DNA of 64,000 nucleotides from an uncultured Alistipes sp. (GCA_949285535.1 CASDZP010000005.1:1-64000); one strand, 5' to 3'; shown: positions 18,827-27,405, counted from the first letter of the stretch. Made by a program: numbers and translations. The notes: generated by a model not told the origin, from the sequence alone.

Positions 18827-20335
18827 ATGTCTGCGAATCAAAAAAAGAAAAACAGCATATATAGGGAATTTATAGGTGGCGATAAGACTCTGTGGATGAT
18901 TATCGTCATCCTCTGTATATTCTCGATATTGGTTGTTTACAGCTCGACCGCCTCGATGGCATACCGTAAACTCGACGGCGACACGAGCCATTTTCTGATT
19001 GTGCAGGTGAGGTTCATCATGATGGGTCTGACCACAATATACCTCACGCACCTGATAAGCTATCGCCGCTATTTCAAGAACGCCCGCAGGCTGTTCCGTC
19101 TGTCTATCGTACTGATGCTCCTGACGTTCGTGATAGGCGTCACATACAACGGCGCGACCCGATGGCTCGAAATACCCTTTACGGGTATCACCTTCCAGCC
19201 CGCCGAGCTGATAAAGATAACGCTTGTCATCAACACAGCCGCCTTTCTCGCCTCCAAACAGAAAATCATAGGCGGCATGCCTATACTGCCGTCGTTCCAT
19301 AAATCCGACTGGGCAAGAAACCCCGAACGCAACAGACGAATATTGCACGAGATAACGATTCCGTTGCTCATGCCGATGGCGTTGTCGTGCGTACTCATCA
19401 TGGTATCGAACCTCTCGACTGCGCTAATCATCGCCGCCACCTGTCTTATTGTGTTGATAATAGGACGTGTCAGGTGGTCGGAGATAGGGCGACTTATAAT
19501 GGCTGCTTTGGTGATATTCCTCTTTGTTGTGGTGACCCTGAAGCTGATGAACGTCGGCCGTGTCGATACGTGGATGAGCCGTGTCGAAAACTTCGTCTCT
19601 TCCGACGGTGAGGCGGACGAGGAGATAAGCGACGAGCAGTTCCAGGCCCACCAGGCGAAAATGGCTGTCGCGTCGGGCTGGATTATGGGTCGCGGACCGG
19701 GTAACAGTACGCAACGCTCCAACCTGCCGCACCCCTATTCGGACTACGCCTACGCCTTCATCATAGAGGAGTACGGATTTTTGGGCGCGATATTCGTGCT
19801 GGGGTGCTATCTGTGGATATTCTACCGAAGCATCGTGATATTCAGGAAGTGCGACACAGCCTTTCCCGCGCTTCTGGTGCTGGGGTTGAGCCTTACCATA
19901 ACACTCCAGGCATTGTTGCACATGCTCGTGTCGGTGGACGCAACTCCCGTGACGGGTCAGACACTCCCGCTGATAAGTCTTGGCGGTTCGTCGTTGCTGT
20001 TCACCTGCATATCGCTGGGGATAATACTCGGTGTGAGCAGACGACAGAACATGCTCGAATACAGACGCAAGATAGAGGAGAAGAGACGCCTCAACATCGA
20101 CGAGTGGCAACATATAATGATTGCCGAGGAGCGTGACGACGGAACAATGGTCAACAAGATAAAATCGTTCGAGGAGGAGGAGAGCGGCATGCCCTATCAC
20201 GGCATCGTGTGGTATAACCCCGACGACGAGGATGAGAACGACAAGGAACCCGAGATAAGATACGGTGAGGTCACCGAAAAGTGGAACTATGGAGACTACT
20301 ATGACGAAAATGAAAAAGAGGAAGATTATCGTTAG
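18827..20335 (+). CDS. ftsW: Septal peptidoglycan polymerase FtsW with acidic C-terminal tail
   Basis: SEDS-family membrane glycosyltransferase that polymerises lipid II at the septum with its partner FtsI. Around ten membrane helices occupy residues 20-400. Motifs include YNGATRWLEIPFTG, GRGPGNSTQRS and the C-terminal VTGQTLPLISLGGSS typical of the family. After the last helix a hydrophilic tail of about 95 residues follows, rich in Glu, Asp and aromatic residues and ending EKEEDYR; standard FtsW proteins stop soon after the last helix. The leader GGAAGGGGACA gives an unusually clear ribosome site for this genome. The 3' end overlaps murG by roughly 35 bases. Confidence 0.94.
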   Translation: MSANQKKKNSIYREFIGGDKTLWMIIVILCIFSILVVYSSTASMAYRKLDGDTSHFLIVQVRFIMMGLTTIYLTHLISYRRYFKNARRLFRLSIVLMLLTFVIGVTYNGATRWLEIPFTGITFQPAELIKITLVINTAAFLASKQKIIGGMPILPSFHKSDWARNPERNRRILHEITIPLLMPMALSCVLIMVSNLSTALIIAATCLIVLIIGRVRWSEIGRLIMAALVIFLFVVVTLKLMNVGRVDTWMSRVENFVSSDGEADEEISDEQFQAHQAKMAVASGWIMGRGPGNSTQRSNLPHPYSDYAYAFIIEEYGFLGAIFVLGCYLWIFYRSIVIFRKCDTAFPALLVLGLSLTITLQALLHMLVSVDATPVTGQTLPLISLGGSSLLFTCISLGIILGVSRRQNMLEYRRKIEEKRRLNIDEWQHIMIAEERDDGTMVNKIKSFEEEESGMPYHGIVWYNPDDEDENDKEPEIRYGEVTEKWNYGDYYDENEKEEDYR

Positions 20336-21428
20336 CGGCGGAGGCACGGGCGGTCACATCTACCCTGCCGTGGCTGTCGTCGAGGCGGTTCGCAAGATTA
20401 AAGGATACGAGGATTGCGACGTCGTGTTCGTAGGGGCGCAGGGCAAAATGGAGATGACAAAGATACCCGCGCTCGGTTATCGCATAGTCGGTCTGCCGAT
20501 TTCGGGACTGCAACGCAAGCTCTCGATGCGTAACCTCATGTTGCCTTTCAGAGTGCTCAAAAGTCTCTCCATGGCCTCGTCTCTGCTCAAGAGAGAGAAA
20601 CCCGACGCTGTGGCGGGCTTCGGCGGCTACGCGAGCCTGCCGCTGATATGGGTGGCGCAGAGAAAAGGCATACCCACTATTCTATGGGAGGGCAACTCGT
20701 TCGCGGGTCTCGCCAACAAGATATTGGGCAAGAGAGCCGACAAGATATGCGTCTCGTATGACGGAATGGAACGTTTCTTCCCCGCCGACAAGATAGTGAA
20801 GACAGGTAACCCGATAAGGGGCAGTTTCGGAGATGTAGCCAAAAAGATGCCCGAAGCGTACGCCCACTTCGGTTTCAAGGGGGAACGTCCCCTGCTGGTG
20901 GTGACGGGCGGCAGTCTCGGCGCCAGAGTGCTCAACGAGGCTGTAATGGCGGCAATGGAGCATATCGTCGGCGACAAGCCTTTCGACCTGCTCTGGCAGA
21001 CGGGCAGCTATTATCATAACGAGATGAGCGAGAGGATGAAACGTTTCGGCGACGCCGACAACGTACGTTTCATGCCTTTTATCGACCGTATGGACTACGC
21101 CTACTCGATAGCCGACCTCGTGGTGGCGCGTTCGGGCGCATCGACCGTCACAGAGTTGTCGCTGACCGCCACTCCCGCGCTCTTCGTACCCTCGTCGGGA
21201 GTGACAGACGACCACCAGACAAAGAATGCGGCGGCTATCGCCGATATGGGCGGCGCGTTGCTCTGTCCCGACAGTGAGGCTGTCGAGAAGATGTGCCGCA
21301 TGGCGGAAGAGTTGCTCTCCGACAAGGAGCGATTGGAAAAGATGAGCAAGGCTATCGGCGGATTCGCCAAAGGAGACGCCGCCAAAAGAGTGGCTGAAAC
21401 GATTATCGAACAGATAGAAAAAAGATAG
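20301..21428 (+). CDS. murG: UDP-GlcNAc:lipid I N-acetylglucosaminyltransferase
   Basis: Peripheral membrane GT-B glycosyltransferase that makes lipid II from lipid I. The N-terminal lipid-binding loop GGTGGHIYPA and the second glycine-rich element VTGGSLGARVLNEA are present, and the UDP-GlcNAc site contains ARSGASTVTELS. The start is taken at 20301 (MTKMKKRK) because GGAG lies 8 bases upstream; ATG at 20289 or 20310 is possible. All of these lie inside the last codons of ftsW, so the two genes are translationally coupled. Length, about 376 residues, is normal. Confidence 0.94.
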   Translation: MTKMKKRKIIVSGGGTGGHIYPAVAVVEAVRKIKGYEDCDVVFVGAQGKMEMTKIPALGYRIVGLPISGLQRKLSMRNLMLPFRVLKSLSMASSLLKREKPDAVAGFGGYASLPLIWVAQRKGIPTILWEGNSFAGLANKILGKRADKICVSYDGMERFFPADKIVKTGNPIRGSFGDVAKKMPEAYAHFGFKGERPLLVVTGGSLGARVLNEAVMAAMEHIVGDKPFDLLWQTGSYYHNEMSERMKRFGDADNVRFMPFIDRMDYAYSIADLVVARSGASTVTELSLTATPALFVPSSGVTDDHQTKNAAAIADMGGALLCPDSEAVEKMCRMAEELLSDKERLEKMSKAIGGFAKGDAAKRVAETIIEQIEKR

Positions 21429-21430
21429 AG

Positions 21431-22837
21431 ATGATTGACTTCAAGACTGTATATATCATTGGTATCGGCGGCATAGGCACAAGCGCCCTCGCCCGCTATT
21501 TCGCCTCTGAGGGTTATCCCGTGGCAGGTTATGACCGTACACCCTCGCCCCTGACCGAACGTCTGGAGAGAGAGGGTATCGCCGTACACTACACCGACGA
21601 CATCGAATCGGTGGAGGCGCGATTCAAGGACAAGGAGAGCACGCTTGTGATATACACTCCCGCCGTTCCGTCCGACATGGGCGAGCTGAGCTACTACCGT
21701 GACAACGGTTTCGAGCTTCTCAAAAGGTCGGAGGTGCTCGGAGCGGTCACCGCGGGCAAATACTGCATGGCTGTGGCTGGAACGCACGGCAAGACATCGA
21801 CAACCACCATGCTGGCGTGGTTCAACGCCTGCGCGGCGGACGACGGTGACGGGGTCATCGGTTCGGGAAGCGCGTTCATGGGCGGCATATCCAAAAACTT
21901 CGGCTCGAATCTGCATATAGGAGGCGGGCGACGTGTGGCTGTGGAGGCTGACGAGTTCGACCGCTCGTTCCTCAGACTGACACCCGACGTGGCGCTCATA
22001 TCATCGACCGACGCCGACCACCTCGACATATACGGCACTCACGACAACCTGCGTGAAGGGTTCGCCCTCTTTGCGGAGCGTATAAAGAAAGGCGGCACGC
22101 TCATCGTGAAGAAGAGCGTAACGCTGCCTCGTCTTCCTGAAGGGGTACGCGTACTCACCTACTCGCTCGACGACCCGTCGGCGGATTTCTACGCCGTCGA
22201 TTGCCGTGCCGACAAAACGGGTTGCCACAGTTTCGACATCGTCTGCCCCGACCGTCGCATCAAGGGGTGCCGATTGGGCATACCGGGACATGTCAACGTC
22301 GAGAACTGCGTGGGAGCGACAGCCATGATGTGGGTGGCAGGCTTCGACGAGAATGCGCTCGTAAAGGCGATGAACGAGTTCCGCGGAGTATGCCGCCGAC
22401 TGGACGTGCAGTACCACGGCGAGGACAAAATATATATCGACGACTACGCGCATCACCCCGAAGAGTTGCGTAAGACAATGGAGTCCGTCCGTGAGATGTT
22501 CCCCGGCAAGAGCATAACGGTCGTATTCCAGCCGCACCTCTACACCCGCACACGTGACTTCGCCGACGGCTTCGCCAAAAGTCTCTCCATGGCGGACAGG
22601 CTGATAATGTTGCCTATATATCCCGCGCGTGAGGAACCGATAGAGGGCGTAAACAGCGAGATGATACTTAAAATGGTCACTATCGCCGACAAGGAGCTGA
22701 CTTCAAAGGACAAACTTCTCGGAGTGCTCGGCGAGGACAAAAACGATATTCTGATAACATTCGGCGCGGGCGACATCGACCGCTTCGTGCCGGAGATAAA
22801 GGAGATGCTTGAGAAAAGGAGCTCTGCCAAGGCTTGA
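21431..22837 (+). CDS. murC: UDP-MurNAc:L-alanine ligase
   Basis: First Mur ligase of the pathway, joining L-alanine to UDP-MurNAc in the cytoplasm. The N-terminal Rossmann motif GIGGIGTSALA, the ATP loop AGTHGKTSTTTM (near residue 116) and the DDYAHHPEEL segment of the C-terminal domain are clear. The length of 468 residues is standard. It starts 2 bases after the murG stop. Its TGA stop is shared with the TTG start of ftsQ (TTGA overlap). Confidence 0.95.
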   Translation: MIDFKTVYIIGIGGIGTSALARYFASEGYPVAGYDRTPSPLTERLEREGIAVHYTDDIESVEARFKDKESTLVIYTPAVPSDMGELSYYRDNGFELLKRSEVLGAVTAGKYCMAVAGTHGKTSTTTMLAWFNACAADDGDGVIGSGSAFMGGISKNFGSNLHIGGGRRVAVEADEFDRSFLRLTPDVALISSTDADHLDIYGTHDNLREGFALFAERIKKGGTLIVKKSVTLPRLPEGVRVLTYSLDDPSADFYAVDCRADKTGCHSFDIVCPDRRIKGCRLGIPGHVNVENCVGATAMMWVAGFDENALVKAMNEFRGVCRRLDVQYHGEDKIYIDDYAHHPEELRKTMESVREMFPGKSITVVFQPHLYTRTRDFADGFAKSLSMADRLIMLPIYPAREEPIEGVNSEMILKMVTIADKELTSKDKLLGVLGEDKNDILITFGAGDIDRFVPEIKEMLEKRSSAKA

Positions 22838-23628
22838 AACGTCGTAACGACATATTGACTGATATCGCCATAGTGGTGGCGCTGTTCGCGGTCATAGGCC
22901 TCGGACTGGGCGGCTATTATACGGACAGACAACAGAAACAGATAGACAAGTTCGACATAAAGGTGAGGATGAGCGACACGCTCGGATTCGTCACCCGTGA
23001 CAAGGTGCTCGGAATGCTCGACGACTCGCTGGGCGGAGTGGGCTCCGTGGCAGAGACCGACGTGAGGCGGATAGAGAAATTTCTCGACTCGGTGGTATAT
23101 GTGTCGGACGCAGAGGTCTATAAGGACGAGTCGGGAGAGCTGCACGTAATGATAGGACAGCGGATACCCGCCGTGAGGGTCCTCGACGACAAGGGCAGGA
23201 GCTTCTATCTGGCGCAGGACGGAACGGTCATGCCACGATGCGGTGACTTTGTGGCGGACGTGCCGCTGATTACAATGAGCGACTCTTTGTTGTCGGTTTA
23301 CTATTTTGTGGAAGACGACGGCAAAATTATCTCTAAAAATTATAATTTTACGGATAATCTCATTAACTTTGCCCTTAGGCTGGAGAGTGATTCTTTTTGG
23401 CGCGATTTCATCACCCAGATTAACCTCAACAAAGAGGGAGAAGTGGAGCTTATCCCCCGTATAGGCTCCCATAAGGTGATAATGTGCGATGTTTCGGAGC
23501 TGAACAGATACGAGGTTTTTCTGTCCAAACTGAATAAGTTTTATTTCAAGGAGCTGAAAAGAAGCGGCTGGAACAGATACAGAATCATAAATCTCAAGTT
23601 TGACAACATGATTGTCTGCAGTAAATAA
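22834..23628 (+). CDS. ftsQ: Cell division protein FtsQ/DivIB
   Basis: Bitopic divisome protein linking early and late division proteins. It has a short cytoplasmic N-terminus with basic residues, one membrane helix (about residues 9-29) and a periplasmic region with a POTRA-like segment (residues 38-110), then the FtsQ domain ending near residue 250. The chosen start is TTG at 22834, which overlaps the murC stop; no ATG is available upstream and the next would remove the membrane helix. Sequence similarity in this family is low, so the call rests on topology and on the position between murC and ftsA. Confidence 0.85.
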   Translation: MKRRNDILTDIAIVVALFAVIGLGLGGYYTDRQQKQIDKFDIKVRMSDTLGFVTRDKVLGMLDDSLGGVGSVAETDVRRIEKFLDSVVYVSDAEVYKDESGELHVMIGQRIPAVRVLDDKGRSFYLAQDGTVMPRCGDFVADVPLITMSDSLLSVYYFVEDDGKIISKNYNFTDNLINFALRLESDSFWRDFITQINLNKEGEVELIPRIGSHKVIMCDVSELNRYEVFLSKLNKFYFKELKRSGWNRYRIINLKFDNMIVCSK

Positions 23629-23652
23629 AGATAAACAAACAATAATAAAATC

Positions 23653-23672
23653 GGACGGTCGGCATCCCGTCC
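23653..23672 (+). promoter_or_regulatory. Hairpin in the ftsA leader
   Basis: GGACGG (23653-23658) pairs with CCGTCC (23667-23672), 10 bases before the ftsA start codon. The T-run after it is too short for a good terminator, so it may tune ftsA translation. Function is inferred. Confidence 0.35.
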
Positions 23673-23682
23673 TTTCGGGTGT

Positions 23683-25113
23683 ATGGAAAAAAACAACAAT
23701 AATTACATTGCGGCGATAGACATGGGTACGAGCAGTACCGTCATCCTCATAGGCAGACGTGCCGATGAGGGCAGAGTCGAGATAGTCGCCTCTTCTGTGG
23801 TGGAAAACGAACGCGACAGCATGTGGCGCGGCGATATCCGCAACATCGACAAGATTGTCCTGTCGGTGCAGAGAGCCTTGCGCAATATCGAAAAAGAGTA
23901 TTACATAAAGGTGCAGGAGGCTTACCTCAACTTGTCGGGCAAGCATATCAAATGCGACTACAAGTCGGGATACGTCTCTATCTCCAACAGCGAGGGCGAG
24001 GTGCGTCGCGAGGATGTCGAGCGTCTGAGCAACGACATGCGCAACATATCGGTGCCCGCCGGCGAGGTGATAGTGCACATACGCCCAAGAATATACAAAC
24101 TCGACGACGACAACATCAGCAGCGAGCCCATAGGCATGATAGGCAAGCGTCTTTCGGGCGAGTTCAACATCATCACGGCTGAAAAGAGCAAGATAGACCT
24201 TATCTACCGCTGTCTCAACCGTGTCGATGTACGTGTCGCCGACGTGGTGCTCAGCTCTCTCGCCTCATCCGAAGCGGTGCTCGTCGATGACCAGAAAGAA
24301 CTCGGCGTCGTGGTTCTCGACTTCGGCGGCGGCACATGCGACGTCTGCATCTATCACGACAAGTCGATACGCTACCTCGGCGTGATACCGTTCGGCGGCC
24401 TCGACATCAACTCGGACATACGCTCTTGCGGCGTGCTCGAACGTCTGGTAGAACGTCTGAAGGTGAAGTTCGGTTGCGCCCTCTCGTCAGAGATACCCGA
24501 AACGCAGTACATACGACTTCCGAGCATCAACAATACACCCTCAAACGAGATGTCGCAGAAACAGCTCGCCTCTATCATCGAGGCGCGTCTGGACGACATC
24601 AGCGAACAGCTGATGCACATAATAAAGAAATCGGGTTACGAGGGACGTCTGGCGGGCGGTCTGGTTCTGACAGGCGGCGGCGCCAACCTCAACATGATAA
24701 AAGAGTTCTTCATACAGCGTACAGGTATGCCCGTGCGCATAGCGGTGCCCGACCTCTATGTGACACCCGAAAGCGCCGACAAGGTGGCGTCACCCATATA
24801 CTCGACAGCTGTCGGTCTGTTGCTCATAGCGGCGTCTATGGGTCGCACCACGGCAACAATCTCGCTCGCAAGACCCAAGCCGTTGGATCAGGTCTATAAC
24901 CCGTACGCACCCGTAGCAGAAGAGGACACCCCGTTCACGGTCGATCAGGATGAAACGGACGACTATGCGGACAACCCCTACTCTCCGAGCTACGAAGAAG
25001 GCAGACAACAGCAACAGCATCAGGGCGGTTTCGGCAAATGGTTCAAGAAGACCATAGGCAAGGTAAGAGACAGCATCGACCCCGATGAAAGCCTCGAAGA
25101 CAACGATCTTTAA
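23683..25113 (+). CDS. ftsA: Cell division actin homologue FtsA
   Basis: Actin-fold ATPase that tethers FtsZ to the membrane and recruits later divisome proteins. The phosphate-1 motif DMGTSSTVILIG (about residues 13-24), phosphate-2 DFGGGTCDV and the adenosine motif LTGGGANLNMI are present. The 1C domain expected between them is also present. Near the C-terminus GKWFKKTIGKV (about residues 448-460) is an amphipathic, basic helix suited to membrane binding; a short acidic tail follows it. A linker with several Tyr and Gln residues (residues 400-447) separates it from the core. It is followed by ftsZ after 46 bases. Confidence 0.94.
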   Translation: MEKNNNNYIAAIDMGTSSTVILIGRRADEGRVEIVASSVVENERDSMWRGDIRNIDKIVLSVQRALRNIEKEYYIKVQEAYLNLSGKHIKCDYKSGYVSISNSEGEVRREDVERLSNDMRNISVPAGEVIVHIRPRIYKLDDDNISSEPIGMIGKRLSGEFNIITAEKSKIDLIYRCLNRVDVRVADVVLSSLASSEAVLVDDQKELGVVVLDFGGGTCDVCIYHDKSIRYLGVIPFGGLDINSDIRSCGVLERLVERLKVKFGCALSSEIPETQYIRLPSINNTPSNEMSQKQLASIIEARLDDISEQLMHIIKKSGYEGRLAGGLVLTGGGANLNMIKEFFIQRTGMPVRIAVPDLYVTPESADKVASPIYSTAVGLLLIAASMGRTTATISLARPKPLDQVYNPYAPVAEEDTPFTVDQDETDDYADNPYSPSYEEGRQQQQHQGGFGKWFKKTIGKVRDSIDPDESLEDNDL

Positions 25114-25159
25114 TTTATTGTAACAGATAGACACCCTCAAACAAAACAACTGACTCGTC

Positions 25160-26896
25160 ATGAGTGATTTCATAGATAACGTCAATCCGCAGACAGCGGA
25201 TGCGGTGGCATCCAAGATAATGGTCATCGGCGTTGGCGGCGGCGGCAGCAACGCTGTCAGGTACATGTACAATCTGGGTATCCACAACGTTCTGTTCATG
25301 GTGTGCAACACCGATAAACAGGCACTGGACAAAAACCCCGTCCCCCTGAAGATGCAGATAGGACGCGACCTGACAGGCGGTCTCGGCGCGGGCAACATGC
25401 CCGAAAAGGGACGCGCGGCGGCAGAGGAAAGCCGCGACGACATACGCCAGAAGCTCGAAGAGAGCGGCGTGAAGATGGTCTTCATAACCGCGGGTATGGG
25501 CGGCGGAACAGGTACGGGTGCCGCTCCCGTGATTGCTGAGGTGGCACGCGAGATGAACATACTGACGATAGCCATCGTCACGGTGCCGTTCAGATATGAG
25601 GGCGACAGACGAATCAATCAGGCGATTCAGGGTATCGCCGAGATGCGCAAGCATGTCGATTCGTTGCTTATCATCGACAACGAGAACATCAATCTGATAT
25701 ACGGCGACCTCACCTTCTCGGAAGCGTTCGGCAAAGCCGATGACATATTGGCGACAGCGGCAAAAAGTATCGCCGAGATAATAACGAAAGAGCATAAACT
25801 CAACGTCGACTTCGCCGATGTCGAGACGACAATGAGCAACAGCGGCGTTGCGTTGATGGGTTTCGCCACGGCTACCGTCGGTATCGACAACATCGCGACG
25901 ACCCTCACCGAAGAGGCTTTGCTCTCGCCGCTCTTGTCGCAGAACAACATCAACGGAGCCAAAAACCTGTTGGTGAACATTTCATGGAAGGACAAGGAGC
26001 TCAAGATGAGCGAGGTGTACGCCATTATCGGTCATGTTCAGGCGGCGGCAGGCGACAGCGCGTCACTCATCTGGGGTGCGGGCTACGACGAAACGCTGGA
26101 GGACGGCAAAGTCAGCGTCGTAATCGTGGCTACGGGCTTCGAACAGCGTAACATGCAGGGTGAGTGCGAGAAAGACATGTGGCTGGAAAACATTATGGTC
26201 AAGCCTAAAGAGGAGCCCGGCGACGAGACACCCGCTCCCGAGGTCGTAATCGACAACACACCCGCCGTACAGCCAGCAAATATTGTAACGCCGACACCCG
26301 AACGTCCCGCGGAACAGCCGACTGCACCGCAGAAGGTTGTTGTCTCATGGGATGACACCCCCGTTGACGAGGGCAAAGAGAGTCAGGAACCCGACGATGA
26401 CGATTTCGCGTTGGTGGACGACCTTCAGAGGGCGCACAACGAGATATACAGAGAGAAGATGGCGGCATCCGTCTCTCCAATGGCAAACAAAAATGTCGGT
26501 AACGGCGAACGCACCTTCCTGTCGCTGGATGACGAAGATGTAAAGGAAGAGCCCAAGAAAAGCAATGACGACGACATGTTGTCCATGGAAGTGAAGAACA
26601 TGCCGATAGGCTCTACATCACCTATGGGTATGCCGGCAGGATTCTCTCCCGACAACGCGTCACAGGAGCAGACATCGGTAAGAAGAAACCTCTTCTCCGA
26701 GCAGCAGATTGACGCGCCCGCTCCCGATATGCGCAGGTCATCACCCGAACCCTTCAGAAGGCACGTTAATGACCCGTTCGACATGGAGCAGATGGAGAAC
26801 ACCCCCGCATACCTGCGTCGCAACATGCTCATCACCCCTAACCCGAGTGCCAAAAAGAAAGTCGAAAAACTCAACATAAAAGACGAAGATCTTTAG
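25160..26896 (+). CDS. ftsZ: Cell division GTPase FtsZ with long C-terminal linker
   Basis: Tubulin-like GTPase that forms the division ring. The N-terminal GTPase core carries GVGGGGSNAV and the tubulin signature GMGGGTGTGAAP, with the T7-loop region around residue 220. The core ends near residue 340. A long hydrophilic linker follows, rich in Pro, Asp, Glu and Ser (about residues 345-540), and then a C-terminal peptide with TPAYLRRNML and a basic stretch, AKKKVEKLNIKDEDL. At 578 residues it is far longer than the 380-390 of model species and also long for Bacteroidota. The last 60 bases of the gene form one arm of a large palindrome that continues beyond the stop codon. Confidence 0.96.
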   Translation: MSDFIDNVNPQTADAVASKIMVIGVGGGGSNAVRYMYNLGIHNVLFMVCNTDKQALDKNPVPLKMQIGRDLTGGLGAGNMPEKGRAAAEESRDDIRQKLEESGVKMVFITAGMGGGTGTGAAPVIAEVAREMNILTIAIVTVPFRYEGDRRINQAIQGIAEMRKHVDSLLIIDNENINLIYGDLTFSEAFGKADDILATAAKSIAEIITKEHKLNVDFADVETTMSNSGVALMGFATATVGIDNIATTLTEEALLSPLLSQNNINGAKNLLVNISWKDKELKMSEVYAIIGHVQAAAGDSASLIWGAGYDETLEDGKVSVVIVATGFEQRNMQGECEKDMWLENIMVKPKEEPGDETPAPEVVIDNTPAVQPANIVTPTPERPAEQPTAPQKVVVSWDDTPVDEGKESQEPDDDDFALVDDLQRAHNEIYREKMAASVSPMANKNVGNGERTFLSLDDEDVKEEPKKSNDDDMLSMEVKNMPIGSTSPMGMPAGFSPDNASQEQTSVRRNLFSEQQIDAPAPDMRRSSPEPFRRHVNDPFDMEQMENTPAYLRRNMLITPNPSAKKKVEKLNIKDEDL

Positions 26897-27006
26897 CATA
26901 CAAAAGAGAGGCTCAAAATTGTTTTGAGCCTCTCTTTTTGTACGCAAGAATCTTCGTCTTTTATGTTGAGTTTTTCGACTTTCTTTTTGGCACTCGGGTT
27001 AGGGGT
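26834..27006. repeat. 85-bp-arm palindrome made from the ftsZ 3' end
   Basis: The left arm (26834-26918) covers the last 21 codons of ftsZ, its stop and half of the terminator. The right arm (26922-27006) is its reverse complement. The outer 57 bases match perfectly. A block of 11 bases around the ftsZ stop codon differs at 9 positions, and the inner 17 bases form the terminator stem with a 3-base loop. The arms have equal length with no gaps. The right arm directly abuts the dispersed element copy 1. Confidence 0.95.
26902..26940 (+). terminator. ftsZ terminator, centre of the palindrome
   Basis: A 17-bp perfect stem (26902-26918 with 26922-26938) with core GAGAGGCTC/GAGCCTCTC ends in a T-run. 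Because its own left side is A-rich it could stop transcription from both directions. Confidence 0.9.
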
Positions 27007-27163
27007 ACTCCGTAGAGTCTCCGACGGCGCTCCCGCAGGGCTCTCCGAGGGGTCTGCCGACAGCGTTACTTTGTCCCTCGACAAAGTAACCAAAACGAGG
27101 GGGCACAGCCCCTTTTGCCCATGTCATACCCGTTTGGCTCATTGTCTTTTACGAAGTCGGCAT
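27007..27163 (+). repeat. Dispersed element, copy 1
   Basis: First of three copies in this window. A GC-rich head of CTCCG...GTCTCCGAC-like modules (27007-27065) comes first. The conserved part (27066-27163) contains the hairpin TTACTTTGTC/GACAAAGTAA, a second hairpin GGGGC/GCCCC followed by TTTT, and the end GTCGGCATC. TGCCGAC at 27055-27061 and GTCGGCA at 27156-27162 are exact inverted partners. Short open frames cross it, but frames are not kept between copies, so it looks non-coding. Confidence 0.88.
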
Positions 27164-27255
27164 CGCTCGCGCACTCGCCTCTCAAAACAGAATGCTAAAA
27201 GGAGGGATTTGCTCTAAAAATTAATGCCGTTATAAGTATTTACAATAAAAAAGAT

Positions 27256-27263
27256 TATTTTTG
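27256..27263 (+). promoter_or_regulatory. -7 box upstream of pdxA
   Basis: TATTTTTG matches TAnnTTTG and would start transcription near 27269, leaving a leader of about 135 bases before pdxA. The -33 box is weak. Confidence 0.5.
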
Positions 27264-27405
27264 TAAGAAGTATGGACAACTGTTCCGACTACGTTTTGGA
27301 GAAATTGCAAAGGGAAGAAGATTGCAAAAGGAGACCCCGGCAATAAAAGCAATATATCGCGGAACAGTCAGAGTCTTTCAAAATACACGAACAAAGAAAC
27401 AAGCA

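Noticed and set aside
22540-24078. A 512-residue open frame on the minus strand
   Set aside because: It is antisense to murC, ftsQ and ftsA, all with clear motifs. It matches no family and comes from third-position base bias in the real genes.
26924-27217. Open frame of 97 residues over element copy 1
   Set aside because: Its start falls in the inverted ftsZ arm and the frame is not kept in element copy 3, so it is not considered a gene.
27322-27405. Upstream extension of pdxA
   Set aside because: The added 28 residues do not resemble PdxA and have no leader that fits.
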